Positions 51,024 through 60,527 are shown, counted from the first letter of the stretch. The stretch is DNA of 64,000 nucleotides from Pacificimonas flava (GCF_000342165.1 NZ_AMRV01000001.1:434001-498000), one strand, 5' to 3'. Made by a program: numbers and translations. The notes: generated from the sequence alone by a model not told the origin.

Positions 51024-51887
51024 CTAAAAGGCGGCCTGCAATTGAATAAGGCCGCCGCGCTGGGGCGCCGACGTTGCGATGGAGCCGAGATCGACATAGG
51101 CCGCGGTCACCGTCAGATTGCGGGTCAGCGCGTAGGCTGCAAACAGGTCCACCCAGTTCTCTTCCTCGGCAAAGGCGAGGTTGCTCGGTTTCGTGCGGTA
51201 CTCCGCACCGACGACGAGGGGGCGGGAAATCTGGTAGGCGAGCGACCCCTCGAACTGCAGCGATCGGTCATCTCCGCCCGGACCGCCATAGCCGAGCAGC
51301 CCCGTCTGATTCGCGCGCGTCAGGCGCAGCGATGCGTTCGCGAGCACGCTGTGGCGCAGAAACAGCTTCGTCGCGCTGATGTAGACGTCCGTATCGGACG
51401 GGCGGGCCGCGCCGACAGCGGTCACAAGCGCATCGTCCCCGCTGCGCTTGTGCTGTACGCCGACCGCGATTTGCGGGACATAGGGACTGCCGTAGACTAC
51501 ATCGCCAAGAACGCGCACCTTGGCCCCGAAAATGTCCTGATCGAACGTATATCCCTCGCCGATCCCGAGCGTGCCGCCAAAATCGCCGGTATCGAACCAT
51601 TGATGGGCATAGCTCAGCTCGACGCGGTTGAAGAGTCCGGCCGCAAACCCCGCGCTCGAGAAGGAGAAATCCGGCAGGATTGCGAGGCTCGCGTGCGCGC
51701 TGGCGCCAATTCCGTCGCGTGTCGCGTTGCCGCCGATGACGGCCCAGTTCGACAAGCCGCCTCCGCTCGCACCTTCGACGGTCGTGACGCCGTTCGTCAG
51801 CAGCAGCTTGCCGCCCGGACGCAGTTCGGCCGCCGCCGGACCGGCGCTTAAAATGGAGAAAAGCAGAAAGGGAACGATGGGCTTCAT
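51024..51887 (-). CDS. DUF3034 outer-membrane beta-barrel protein
   Basis: This 287-residue protein has a signal peptide ending near AGPAAAE. Its start after cleavage, LRPGGKLLLTNGVTTVEGASGGGL, matches DUF3034. The rest alternates polar and hydrophobic residues in strands, ending in Phe as outer-membrane barrels do. Function is unknown. DUF3034 genes typically lie beside a cupredoxin-like 'methylamine utilization' gene, as here in divergent orientation. Confidence 0.82.
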   Translation of the reverse strand: MKPIVPFLLFSILSAGPAAAELRPGGKLLLTNGVTTVEGASGGGLSNWAVIGGNATRDGIGASAHASLAILPDFSFSSAGFAAGLFNRVELSYAHQWFDTGDFGGTLGIGEGYTFDQDIFGAKVRVLGDVVYGSPYVPQIAVGVQHKRSGDDALVTAVGAARPSDTDVYISATKLFLRHSVLANASLRLTRANQTGLLGYGGPGGDDRSLQFEGSLAYQISRPLVVGAEYRTKPSNLAFAEEENWVDLFAAYALTRNLTVTAAYVDLGSIATSAPQRGGLIQLQAAF

Positions 51888-51961
51888 GCCTCCCTCCTGC
51901 CTGCCTTGCCTTAAAATCCGTTTTACGGAGTGTTCATCTTGGACTTTTATCAGCCCTGGTC

Positions 51962-52567
51962 ATGAAGACGGTCCTGGCCCTTTGCATTGCGGCATTCGCC
52001 CTTGCCGCTGCGCCGCGTGCGGCCGCCGCCGACCTGGAGCTTCGTATTGTCGACAGCGCCGGGCGGCCTGTGCCCGGAGCGGTCGTGACCGTCTACCCCG
52101 ATGCCGGTCTGCCGTCAGGCCCGGTGCAGTTTGACTGGGAATATCAGATCCAGCAGCGCGACATCGCCTTTTCGCCGCACGTCCTCATCGTGCCGAAGGG
52201 GGCCGAAGTGTCCTTTCCCAACCTCGACCGGGTGCGTCATCACGTCTACTCCTTTTCCCGGCCCAACGATTTCGAGATCAAGCTCTACGGGCGGGAGGAC
52301 GACCGCCGCGTATCGTTCCGGCACACGGGAGCGGTGGCGATGGGCTGCAACATTCATGACGAGATGTCCGCCTTCATAAAGGTGGTGGATACACCCTTCG
52401 CCGCCAAGAGCGGCACGGACGGCGCCGTTCGCATCGGCGGCATTCCCGCCGGCGGTGCAAGCGTGAGGATCTGGCACCCGGACCTCAGGGTAAAGAACAA
52501 TGAGTTGACGCAGACGCTCAGTTTCCCTGCCGGTGCGAAGCGTCTGGCGATCGATCTGCGGCGCTGA
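51962..52567 (+). CDS. Cupredoxin-like periplasmic protein ('methylamine utilization' family)
   Basis: This 201-residue protein has a signal peptide ending near RAAAAD. Residues about 25-45 form the first strands of a carboxypeptidase-regulatory-like domain (LELRIVDSAGRPVPGAVVTV), which closes near the C-terminus. Inside it is a cupredoxin segment with type 1 copper ligands: His in VRHHVYSFS and the cluster CNIHDEM (Cys, His, Met) in AMGCNIHDEM. It is probably a periplasmic electron carrier. The family name is historical and does not imply methylamine use. It diverges from the DUF3034 and hemoglobin genes across 74 bases. Confidence 0.8.
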   Translation: MKTVLALCIAAFALAAAPRAAAADLELRIVDSAGRPVPGAVVTVYPDAGLPSGPVQFDWEYQIQQRDIAFSPHVLIVPKGAEVSFPNLDRVRHHVYSFSRPNDFEIKLYGREDDRRVSFRHTGAVAMGCNIHDEMSAFIKVVDTPFAAKSGTDGAVRIGGIPAGGASVRIWHPDLRVKNNELTQTLSFPAGAKRLAIDLRR

Positions 52568-52665
52568 TCCATGCGCTTTCCAGCCTGACGGGCAAAGCTC
52601 ACACGTGTTTTCGCCGGGCTGTTTACCGCAGTCCTCATCGCCATTCTTGCCGCCGTCCGCGCCGA

Positions 52666-52689
52666 CTCCGCCTCCGCCTCCGCCTCCGC
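52666..52689 (+). repeat. Hexanucleotide repeat (CTCCGC)4
   Basis: Four exact CTCCGC copies lie in the 146-base gap after the cupredoxin gene, just before the smc stop codon. No gene is supported in that gap. Confidence 0.7.
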
Positions 52690-52713
52690 CCTCGGCCGCG
52701 GCGCCCGAGCGCC

Positions 52714-55700
52714 TCAGGCCGCCGCCAGTCTTTCCGCCCCGCCAAGGTCCACCGACACCAGCTGACTGACCCCCTGCTCGGCCATCGTCACGCCGAACAG
52801 CCTGTGCATCCGGCTCATCGTGACGGCATTGTGCGTCACCACCAGGAAGCGCGTATCCGTCAGCACCGTCATGCGGTCGAGAAGGTCGCAGAAGCGTTCC
52901 ACATTGGCATCGTCGAGCGGCGCATCCACCTCGTCGAGCACGCAGATCGGCGCCGGATTGGTCAGGAAAATGGCGAAGATCAGCGCGACCGCCGTCAGCG
53001 CCTGCTCGCCGCCCGAAAGCAGGCTGAGCGACTGCAGCGCCTTCCCCGGCGGCTGCGCCATCACTTCGAGGCCAGCGGACAGCGGATCGTCGCTCTCCAC
53101 CAGTTCCAGCCGCGCCGCACCGCCGCCGAACAGGCCGGTGAACAGGCTGCGGAAATGGCGATCCACCTCCTCGAAGGCGGTCAGCATCCGCGCCCGCCCC
53201 TCCCGGTTGATGGCACCGATGGATCCGCGCAGGCGGGCAATTGCCGCGTGCAGATCCTCGCTGTCGGCGTTCGATGCGTCGATCTCTTCGCGCAGCGCTG
53301 CCAGCTCCGTCTCCGCGCGCAAATTGACCGGTCCCAGGCGCTCGCGCTCGGCGGCCAGTCGGTCGAGCGCTTCCTTTACCGGCGCCTCGTCCTCCGCCTC
53401 CTCCTCATCGAAACCGAGCGTGCCCGGCAGCACGTGGACGGCGGTCTGGAAGGTTTCCGCCGCAACCCTGTTCATCTCGCGGCGCCGTTCCTCCTGTGCG
53501 TCGCGTTCCGCCGTCAGACGCCCGCGTCGCTCTCGCAGGGTCGACAGCCGCTCCTGCGCGTCCCGCACGGCGTCGTCATGAACGGATGCCGCATCTTCGG
53601 CGGCCGCCCGGGCCTCGGCCCGGCGTTCGGCCTCTGCGCGGGCGGCGTCCTGCTGCGGGCCGAGCGCATTCAATGCCGCCTGCGCCTCGGCCGCGTCTTG
53701 TGTCAGCCGCGCCGTCTCCTCCTCGGCTTCCCGTGTGCGGGCATCCAGCGTCGCGCTATGTGCGTCCACCGCGGCGATACGCTTCTGCCAGTCGCGCCGC
53801 TCTTCCGTCACGACCTGCACGCGGCGCCGCGCATCCGCAAGCATGTGGCTTGCACTCCGCTGCTCGGCGCGGACCTCGGCCAGCGTGGCCCGCGCACCTT
53901 CCGCTGCCTGACGCGCGTCCGCCTCGACCGCCGCGAAGCCGCTTTCGGATGGCAGATCGCGGCGGTTCCCTTCGGCTGAGGCGAGGTCCCGCGTCGCCTC
54001 GTCCAGCGCAGCCTCGGCCGAAGCCCGGCCTTCCTCCGCATCGGCGCGCTGCTGCGCCGCCCTCTCCAGCGCCGCCCTCGCATCCAGCGCGCCGTCCTTC
54101 GCCGCACGCGCGCGGTCCGCGATTTCCGACAGGGTGCCGCGCGCCTCCCGCAAGGCGGCCTGAGCCTGCCCGGCTGCCATGTCGGTCCGCGCAGAATTCG
54201 CTTCGGCGGACTCCACGTACCGCTTCGCATCCGTCAGCGCCGCCTCGACTTCACGCAGCCGGCTCCGCGTACGCAGCCGCCGCGCAGCGCCGCTTTCCCG
54301 GTTGGCAGGCGTATGCAGGCCATCCCAGCGCCACGTCGCGCCCTCCCGGTCCACCAGCGACTGTCCCGGCGCCAGCGCCGAAAGACGATCGGGCCCCGGC
54401 GCCCCCTCAATCACGCCCGTCATGCCCAGCCGCGCCGCAATGCGCGCCGGCCCTTCCACATGACAGGCGAGCGCCGAGACCCCGCCTGGCAGTGGCGGCA
54501 ACGCATCCCCGCCTTCCGCCCCTGCGCGCTCCAACCAGCGGGCTTCCGCGCTGGCACTCGCCAGATCCGCCCGCGCCGCCATGCCAAAGGCGCCGGCGAA
54601 AGCCGCTTCATATCCGCTCTCGACAGTGACGGCGTCGATCAGCGGTTCGGCCGCCTCGCTTTCCCCCCGCGCCACCTCTTCGTTCAGAGAGCGGTGTTCC
54701 GCGTTCAGCGCGGATGCGGCAGCGGCGGCTTCGCCATGCACCGCCTTGGCAGCGGACCGCGCCGCCTCGGCCGCCTGCAGCGCGTCCTCAGCGGCCGCGG
54801 CATCCCGTTCCGCCTTATGCAAGCGGTCCGCCCAGCGTGCGCTTTCCCTGTCCGCTGCCTCCTTCCGAGACTGCAGCTCTGCGGTATTGGGTAGCGCCGC
54901 AAGCCGGCCCCGCATCCGTTCGGCCGCCCCCTGCGCGCGGGTCAGGCGCGTCCGCGCGGCCTCCACCGCGGCATCCGCAGCGATGCGGGCGGCGCGCGCA
55001 TCGGCATGCGCGGCCAGGGCTTCCGAAAAGGCCTGCTCCGCTACACGAACCTCCCCTTCCCGCTCCGCCTGCACCCTGTCCAATCGCGGCAGGCGCGCCT
55101 CCGCCGCTTCGATTTCGCGTGCAAGATTGTGCGCCTCGTCCTCCAGCCGCTGCGCCGCGGCCTCGGCATCGGAACGCGCGGCCGCTTCCCGCACAGCGTC
55201 CGCGCGGGCCTGCCGAACGATGGACGACAACGCCTCTCTTCTGCGCTCCCCTTCGGCAAGCACCGCACCCAATCGGGCCGCCTCCTGCTCCAACGCAGAC
55301 AGCGCCATCGCCGATTCCCGCTCCGCGTCGCGCGCGGCCGGCAGGCCGGCTTTGGCCTCGCGTTGCAGCGCGCCGATCCGCTCGACCTCCCCCTGTGCGG
55401 CTTTCAGATCCGCTTCCAGGGCGGCAAGAGCCTCTCCCGCAGCGTCCGATTGCTGCCGCGCGCGCCGCCACCTTGCATACAATAGCATGCCCTCCGCCAG
55501 CCGGATCCGTTCGCTAAGCTTCGAATAGCGTTCCGCCAGACGCGCCTGCCGTCTCAGCCCCGCCGCCTGCGACTCCAGTCCGCTCAGCAGGTCGGACAGC
55601 CGAGCGAGATTGGTTTCCGCCGCCGACAGCCGCTGCTCGGCCTCCCGCCGGCGGACATGTAGACCGGAAATGCCCGCCGCCTCCTCCAGCAATTGCCGCC

Positions 55701-56178
55701 GGTCCTGCGGCCTGGCGTTGACGATGGCGCCGACACGGCCCTGGCTGACCAGCGCCGGCGAGTGTGCGCCCGTTGCCGCGTCGGCGAACAGCAGTTGCAC
55801 ATCCTTCTGACGCACGTCGCGGCCATTGATGCGGTACAGGCTGCCGAGCCCGCGCTCGATCCGGCGGGAGACCTCGATTTCCGCGCTGTCGTTGAACGGG
55901 GCCGGCGCGCGCCGATCCGCATTGTCCAGAACCAGCACGACCTCGGCGATATCGCGGCTGGCCCGCCGGCCGGTGCCGGCAAAGATGACGTCCTCCATCC
56001 CGCCGCCGCGCAGCGACTTGGGCGAAGACTCGCCCATCGTCCAGCGCATGGCCTCCAGCAGGTTGGACTTGCCGCAACCATTGGGGCCGACGACGCCGGT
56101 CAGCCCCTCCTCGATCTCCAGCGTCGCGGGCTCGACGAAGGATTTGAAGCCGGTCAGCCGCAGCCGCCGGAACTTCAT
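52714..56178 (-). CDS. smc: Chromosome segregation ATPase SMC
   Basis: This 1154-residue SMC protein organises and segregates the chromosome. The N-terminal head has LTGFKSFVEPATLEI and Walker A GPNGCGKSNLLEA. Long Ala/Glu/Arg coiled coils flank a hinge near residues 520-630 (TVESGYEAAFAGAFG). The C-terminal head has the signature LLSGGEQALTAVAL and Walker B CVLDEVDAPLDDANV. The length is typical. It is followed upstream on the same strand by the DsbA-like gene. Confidence 0.95.
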   Translation of the reverse strand: MKFRRLRLTGFKSFVEPATLEIEEGLTGVVGPNGCGKSNLLEAMRWTMGESSPKSLRGGGMEDVIFAGTGRRASRDIAEVVLVLDNADRRAPAPFNDSAEIEVSRRIERGLGSLYRINGRDVRQKDVQLLFADAATGAHSPALVSQGRVGAIVNARPQDRRQLLEEAAGISGLHVRRREAEQRLSAAETNLARLSDLLSGLESQAAGLRRQARLAERYSKLSERIRLAEGMLLYARWRRARQQSDAAGEALAALEADLKAAQGEVERIGALQREAKAGLPAARDAERESAMALSALEQEAARLGAVLAEGERRREALSSIVRQARADAVREAAARSDAEAAAQRLEDEAHNLAREIEAAEARLPRLDRVQAEREGEVRVAEQAFSEALAAHADARAARIAADAAVEAARTRLTRAQGAAERMRGRLAALPNTAELQSRKEAADRESARWADRLHKAERDAAAAEDALQAAEAARSAAKAVHGEAAAAASALNAEHRSLNEEVARGESEAAEPLIDAVTVESGYEAAFAGAFGMAARADLASASAEARWLERAGAEGGDALPPLPGGVSALACHVEGPARIAARLGMTGVIEGAPGPDRLSALAPGQSLVDREGATWRWDGLHTPANRESGAARRLRTRSRLREVEAALTDAKRYVESAEANSARTDMAAGQAQAALREARGTLSEIADRARAAKDGALDARAALERAAQQRADAEEGRASAEAALDEATRDLASAEGNRRDLPSESGFAAVEADARQAAEGARATLAEVRAEQRSASHMLADARRRVQVVTEERRDWQKRIAAVDAHSATLDARTREAEEETARLTQDAAEAQAALNALGPQQDAARAEAERRAEARAAAEDAASVHDDAVRDAQERLSTLRERRGRLTAERDAQEERRREMNRVAAETFQTAVHVLPGTLGFDEEEAEDEAPVKEALDRLAAERERLGPVNLRAETELAALREEIDASNADSEDLHAAIARLRGSIGAINREGRARMLTAFEEVDRHFRSLFTGLFGGGAARLELVESDDPLSAGLEVMAQPPGKALQSLSLLSGGEQALTAVALIFAIFLTNPAPICVLDEVDAPLDDANVERFCDLLDRMTVLTDTRFLVVTHNAVTMSRMHRLFGVTMAEQGVSQLVSVDLGGAERLAAA

Positions 56179-56219
56179 CCCGCCAAACCCCCGCGTGTCA
56201 TGCGTCCCCCCGGCCGCAC

Positions 56220-56963
56220 TCAGAGCGCGGCGTCGATGGCCTTCTTGACGTCCGGCCAGGTTCCGGCCTCGATGCGCTCGCCATTGATGGCGAATGTCGG
56301 CGTGCCGGTCAGGTCGTAATTCTCGATGGCGTCCGTCCGGATGGCCTCGACCTCGGCAAGCGTGCTCTCATCGGAAACGCACTGCTGATACTTCGATTCC
56401 GGAATGCCGCGAGCGCGCACGAAATCGTCGATGCCGCCCAGCTTCCCATATTCCACCATCGCCTGGGACGGATTCATGCCTTCCAGCCGGGCCGCATCTT
56501 CCTGGGAGATGTTTGCCATGCCCTGCAGCCAGGTGCCCTGGTTTTCGAAGAATGCATCCGACAGCGCATAAAAGGCTTCCGGCGTCGTGCAGCGTGCCAC
56601 CGCCGTCGCGACGAAGTCGGCCGGGTTCAGCACGAAGGTCCGCAGTTCATAGCTCACATCGCCGCTCGCGATATAGTCGCCCTTCAGCTCGCGCATCGAC
56701 TGTTCGTGGAAGTCCGCGCAGTGGCTGCACGCCAGCGAACCGAACTCGACCAGCTTCACCGCCGCATCGGGATTGCCCATCAGATAGCCGCCTTCCGGCG
56801 TTTTCGTGATCTGGCGAACCCAATTGCCGTCATTGCCGGTGTCGGCACCCTCTGCGGCGGCGCCGTCGGCGTTCGCCGCCGTGGCTTCCTCCGCCTGATT
56901 GCAGGAAATGAGAAGCGCGGTCCCGAGGAAAACGGGTACGAAACGCCGGAGGGTGGTGTTCAT
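56220..56963 (-). CDS. DsbA-family thioredoxin-like lipoprotein
   Basis: This 247-residue periplasmic protein has a lipobox LLISC and an acidic linker, then a thioredoxin fold. The active site is CSHC in FGSLACSHCADFHEQS and the cis-proline region is TGTPTFAING. Closest in type to the DsbA/BdbD-like oxidoreductases, it should introduce or shuffle disulfides. It sits between dciA and smc on the minus strand. Confidence 0.88.
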   Translation of the reverse strand: MNTTLRRFVPVFLGTALLISCNQAEEATAANADGAAAEGADTGNDGNWVRQITKTPEGGYLMGNPDAAVKLVEFGSLACSHCADFHEQSMRELKGDYIASGDVSYELRTFVLNPADFVATAVARCTTPEAFYALSDAFFENQGTWLQGMANISQEDAARLEGMNPSQAMVEYGKLGGIDDFVRARGIPESKYQQCVSDESTLAEVEAIRTDAIENYDLTGTPTFAINGERIEAGTWPDVKKAIDAAL

Positions 56964-57053
56964 ATTGGGAATGGATCCTGCAAGATTGGTGTCTTCGGCC
57001 GCGAAATTTATGGGCCGCGTCCGCCCCTGTCAAAGCGCGCGGCGCCAGCGCCC

Positions 57054-57581
57054 TCACCCGATCTTCGGCGGACCCTTCGTCGATCCGATCTGCGCGGCCA
57101 GCGTTTCCAGACTGCGGCGCAGGGCATCGTCGCCGATTTGACGAAGCTCGCTGTCCTGTTCCGCGGGCGAGGCGGATACCGGCTGCACCGATCGCGGCGG
57201 CGTCCGCTCTTTGCGGGGTGGATGCGCAACCTGGTGAATGGCGATGCGCGCCACCGCGCCATACCCGAAATAGCGGTTCACCCGGTCCAGGATTTCGGGT
57301 TCCGCATGCTGCACCGAAAGCGCATGCACGCCGGGGGCCGACAGGTGCAGCGTGCCGCCGGAGCGCTTGCCCTGCGGAAAGCGAATCGCATCCGGGCTGG
57401 TCATGTCGGCCAGCGCGCTGCCGACGATTTCGCCCCACCGCGCGACGACGGCGCTCTCGACGAAGCCGAATCGGCGGAACACACGGCGCCCCACGCGCGG
57501 GACCAGTTCCGCAACGCTGCGGGTATGGCCCACCCTCTCCTCGGCAGCCGCCCGCCGCTTCACCTTGTCGTTCTTGCGCAT
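57054..57581 (-). CDS. dciA: DUF721 family protein (DciA-type helicase loader)
   Basis: This 175-residue protein has a basic N-terminus (RKNDKVKRRAAAEERV) and the DUF721 core: FVESAVVARWGEIVGSALADM, then GTLHLSAPGVHALSVQHAEPE and ILDRVNRYFGYGAVARIAIHQ. DciA proteins load the replicative helicase in bacteria that lack DnaC or DnaI. The start is the ATG before MRKNDK. It is divergent from mutY, with 26 bases between the two starts. Confidence 0.82.
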   Translation of the reverse strand: MRKNDKVKRRAAAEERVGHTRSVAELVPRVGRRVFRRFGFVESAVVARWGEIVGSALADMTSPDAIRFPQGKRSGGTLHLSAPGVHALSVQHAEPEILDRVNRYFGYGAVARIAIHQVAHPPRKERTPPRSVQPVSASPAEQDSELRQIGDDALRRSLETLAAQIGSTKGPPKIG

Positions 57582-57607
57582 GGGCGCCAGCCTGCCAGAA
57601 GGGCGGC

Positions 57608-58666
57608 ATGAGCGCCATAGATGCCGCACGCTTTCAGGCCGATCTTCTCGCCTGGTACGACAGGTCCGCACGCGACTTGCCCTGGCGAATACCGCCGGAT
57701 TCCGGGCGGCGCGCCGATCCCTACCGGGTTTGGCTGTCGGAAATCATGCTGCAGCAGACGACGGTTGCCGCCGTCATTCCGTATTTCGAGGGCTTCACAC
57801 AGCGTTGGCCCACGGTGGAGGCGCTGGCGCAAGCGCCTGAGGAAGACGTCCTCTCCGCCTGGGCCGGCCTTGGCTATTATGCCCGCGCGCGAAACCTGAT
57901 CGCCTGCGCCAGGGCCGTCGCGGCGGCGGGCGGCCGTTTCCCGCAAGACGAGGCGGGACTGAGGACGCTTCCCGGCATCGGCGCCTACACGGCGGCGGCC
58001 ATTGCCGCCATCGCGTTCGGAGAGGGAGCGACGGTGGTCGACGGCAATATAGAGCGCGTGATGGCGCGGCTTCACGCGGTCGAAACACCGATGCCGCAGG
58101 CAAAGGCGCAGCTTCGCGCCCACGCCGCCGCGCTGACCCCCGTTCGGCGGCCGGGCGATTATGCACAGGCGCTGATGGATCTTGGCGCGGGCATATGCCG
58201 GCCGAGGGCGCCGGCATGCCTCGCCTGTCCGGTCCGCACCCATTGCGACGCCGCCGGCAATGCACCGGAACGCTTCCCCGTGAAGGCCGCCAGGGCGCCG
58301 CGCCCCGCCCGGCACGGCATCGCTTATTGGCTGACGCATGAAGGCGACGTGCTGCTGACCCGCCGGCCCGGGAAGGGGCTGCTCGGCGGCATGACGTCCT
58401 TCCCGACCAGCGATTTCCTCGACGAGCGGCCATCGCCCGTCCTGGCGCAGGCGCCCGGTGCGAACTGGCGTATTCTCCCGGTCCCTGTCGAGCATGGCTT
58501 CACGCATTTCTCGCTGACGCTCGCCATCGCCCATGCCGACATTTCCGGCCGCCCCCGCCCCGCCGGCCTGTGGCGTTCTCAGGGCGAGCTGGAGAGTGCC
58601 GGCCTCCCGACCCTGTTCAAGAAGGTTGCGCGCGCCGGCCTAGCTGCGCTGAAGGAGGATGCATGA
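57608..58666 (+). CDS. mutY: A/G-specific adenine glycosylase MutY
   Basis: MutY removes adenine paired with 8-oxoguanine. The 352-residue protein has the catalytic helix WLSEIMLQQTTVAAVIPYF and the helix-hairpin-helix TLPGIGAYTAAAIAAIAF. Catalytic Asp is in VVDGNIERVMARL. The 4Fe-4S cysteines have C-x6-C-x2-C-x5-C spacing (CRPRAPACLACPVRTHC). A C-terminal Nudix-like domain reads the 8-oxoG strand. It ends in an ATGA overlap with the TspO gene. Confidence 0.95.
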   Translation: MSAIDAARFQADLLAWYDRSARDLPWRIPPDSGRRADPYRVWLSEIMLQQTTVAAVIPYFEGFTQRWPTVEALAQAPEEDVLSAWAGLGYYARARNLIACARAVAAAGGRFPQDEAGLRTLPGIGAYTAAAIAAIAFGEGATVVDGNIERVMARLHAVETPMPQAKAQLRAHAAALTPVRRPGDYAQALMDLGAGICRPRAPACLACPVRTHCDAAGNAPERFPVKAARAPRPARHGIAYWLTHEGDVLLTRRPGKGLLGGMTSFPTSDFLDERPSPVLAQAPGANWRILPVPVEHGFTHFSLTLAIAHADISGRPRPAGLWRSQGELESAGLPTLFKKVARAGLAALKEDA

Positions 58667-59163
58667 ACCCCACGCCCTTTCCCCGCCGCGCCGCCCTCGT
58701 CGGCGCCGTCCTGATCCTCGCTATCGGCTCCGCGATTGGCCTCCTCACCCAAACGGGGGCGGGCAGTTGGTATCAGTCCCTCATTCGCCCCGACGCCACC
58801 CCGCCCAGCTGGGTCTTCGGTGTCGTCTGGCCGATTCTCTACATCCTGATCGGCGCGGCCGGCGGCATCGTCTGGTCCGTCCGGCAGCATCCCGCGCGGC
58901 GCCGGGCCCTCTTCTGGTTCGTCCTGCAACTGGCACTCAACTTCGCGTGGACCCCCGTCTTTTTCGGCCTCGAGCAGATCGCCCTCGGTCTTGGCGTGAT
59001 CCTCGCTCTCAATGTCGCGGCGATCGTGGCGACGATCCGCATGGGCCGCGTCAGCCCGCTGGCGGCGCGTCTGATGCTGCCCTACCTCGTGTGGATCGGC
59101 TATGCGGCCGTGCTGAATTTCCGCATCTGGCAATTGAACCCGGCCCTTCCTACCTTCGCCTGA
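58663..59163 (+). CDS. tspO: TspO/MBR family protein
   Basis: This 166-residue membrane protein has five helices and is rich in Trp. The family pattern is WYQSLIRPDATPPSWVFG, then VWPILYILIGAAGG. LQLALNFAWTPVFFGLEQ is typical of the third and fourth helices. TspO binds porphyrins and affects tetrapyrrole or stress responses. AAGGAGG lies just before the ATG that overlaps the mutY stop. Confidence 0.92.
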   Translation: MNPTPFPRRAALVGAVLILAIGSAIGLLTQTGAGSWYQSLIRPDATPPSWVFGVVWPILYILIGAAGGIVWSVRQHPARRRALFWFVLQLALNFAWTPVFFGLEQIALGLGVILALNVAAIVATIRMGRVSPLAARLMLPYLVWIGYAAVLNFRIWQLNPALPTFA

Positions 59164-59182
59164 CGCGAAAGGACCCATCCAT

Positions 59183-59518
59183 ATGCAAAGCCAGAACCGT
59201 TTCTTTGATGATCTCAGCCGCCTTGCGACAGGTGCGGCTGGAACCTTTGCCGGCATGGGCCGGGAAATGGAGGGCCGCTTCAAGGAACGCATGCGCGATA
59301 TGATGGGCGAGATGGATGTCGTCACGCGCGAGGAGTTCGAGGCGGTGAAGGAGCTTGCCGCCAACGCACGGGCGGAAGCGGACGCCTTGAAGGCGCGCCT
59401 CGACGCGCTCGAAGCCGCCAGCGGGAACGCTCCCGCTGCTGCGTCGCCCCCGGCGGCCGCGCAGGAGGGTGATACCCCGCCGGCTGGAGCCACATCCGCT
59501 GACAAGACGGCGGGCTAA
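59183..59518 (+). CDS. ubiK: UbiK / BMFP accessory factor family protein
   Basis: This 111-residue protein has NRFFDDLSRLATGAAGTFAG, then an amphipathic and coiled-coil stretch with DVVTREEFEAVKELAANARAE that continues to LKARLDALEA. This is the UbiK/BMFP pattern. UbiK binds UbiJ and membranes to assist ubiquinone biosynthesis. The Ala/Pro-rich tail after residue 80 is an extension. Confidence 0.88.
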   Translation: MQSQNRFFDDLSRLATGAAGTFAGMGREMEGRFKERMRDMMGEMDVVTREEFEAVKELAANARAEADALKARLDALEAASGNAPAAASPPAAAQEGDTPPAGATSADKTAG

Positions 59519-59641
59519 GCTCTCTTATCCACAGAAAGATTGGCGGCTTCGCTTGCACGGACTCGGAAAGTGCGGGCAGGCTCGCCGCCGCACATCCGAA
59601 CGGATTCGCACCGAAGACGCCTGAAGGGATACCGCTCAACC

Positions 59642-60154
59642 TTGTTCGACATCGACGCCCAGGAAATCGAATCGGCAGCACCGCCGCTCGACATGCTCGC
59701 GCATTATTTCGAGGCGCATGGCTGGGCGTTCGAGCGCGCGGGCGATGAGGAGATCGTCGCCAAGGTCGAGGGCAGCTGGACCACCTATCAGCTCCGCGCG
59801 CTCTGGCGAGAGGATGAGCGGGTGCTGCAGTTCATCGCCTTCCCCGACATCCGCGTGCCGGAGGGGAAGCGAACGCGCCTCTACGAGACGCTGGGCCTCA
59901 TCAACGAGCAGCTCTGGCTCGGTCATTTCGAACTCTGGTCGGGGGACGGCGCTCTCCTCTTCCGTCACGGCGTCCTCCTTGACGAGGGGTCGGGCGAATC
60001 CGGCCTGACGCTCGGACAGACGGAAACGGTCGTGGAGGCGGCGATCGACGAATGCGAACGCTATTATCCCGTCTTCCAGTTCGTTCTCTGGGGCGACAAG
60101 ACCCCGCTGGAGGCCATGGCCGCCGCCCTGATCGACACGGCCGGCGAAGCCTGA
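59642..60154 (+). CDS. YbjN domain-containing protein
   Basis: This 170-residue protein has the alphaproteobacterial YbjN pattern: PLDMLAHYFEAHGWAFERAG, then FPDIRVPEGKRTRLYETLGL and NEQLWLGHFELWSGDGALLF. The C-terminal helix is CERYYPVFQFVLWGDKTPLE. It resembles tetraspanning-independent cytosolic chaperone-like folds; its function is unsettled. The start is a TTG that gives the usual FDIDAQ N-terminus; the frame continues upstream for 34 codons without family sequence. Confidence 0.8.
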   Translation: MFDIDAQEIESAAPPLDMLAHYFEAHGWAFERAGDEEIVAKVEGSWTTYQLRALWREDERVLQFIAFPDIRVPEGKRTRLYETLGLINEQLWLGHFELWSGDGALLFRHGVLLDEGSGESGLTLGQTETVVEAAIDECERYYPVFQFVLWGDKTPLEAMAAALIDTAGEA

Positions 60155-60221
60155 CGTTCCGCATTCGCCGGGATCGGCGAACCGGCTGGACCTTGGCGCC
60201 CCGTCCACGCGTTGTACCGGC

Positions 60222-60527
60222 ATGACGAATCCGAAATCAGACCCGCCCCCCGGCCCCCGCGCCAATCAGGGATTCGGCGCGCCCGGCAGTCCGCAGGAAC
60301 GCGATTCCGGCATGGACGAGAATGCTCCTGCCGCACAATCCTCGCCCGAATCATCAAGGAAGCCCGACATGAAGCGTCCAGCCGAAGACGGCCTCGACCC
60401 GAAGAGCCTCGAAAAGACGATCAAGACCGACAGCGAGATGATCGCGGAGGAGCAGCTTGACGAGGATCTCAGCGTAACCGGGGCACCGCCGCGCGGGTCC
60501 CGCGACAAGACCGGTTCCGACGGCTGA
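60222..60527 (+). CDS. Small acidic hypothetical protein
   Basis: This 101-residue Pro/Ser/Asp-rich frame has no recognised domain and is probably disordered. An internal ATG at 60369 has AAGGAAG six bases upstream and would give a 52-residue protein (MKRPAEDGLDPKSLEKTIKT start). That shorter form is the better-supported translation. I am unsure which start is used. Confidence 0.4.
   Translation: MTNPKSDPPPGPRANQGFGAPGSPQERDSGMDENAPAAQSSPESSRKPDMKRPAEDGLDPKSLEKTIKTDSEMIAEEQLDEDLSVTGAPPRGSRDKTGSDG

Noticed and set aside
52533-52769. Proline-rich 78-codon frame at the smc end
   Set aside because: It is produced by the CTCCGC hexanucleotide repeat and overlaps the ends of two real genes. No ribosome site.
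54714-55528. Long plus-strand frames opposite smc
   Set aside because: Ala/Ser/Arg/Pro-rich shadows of the smc coiled coil; smc has intact Walker and signature motifs.
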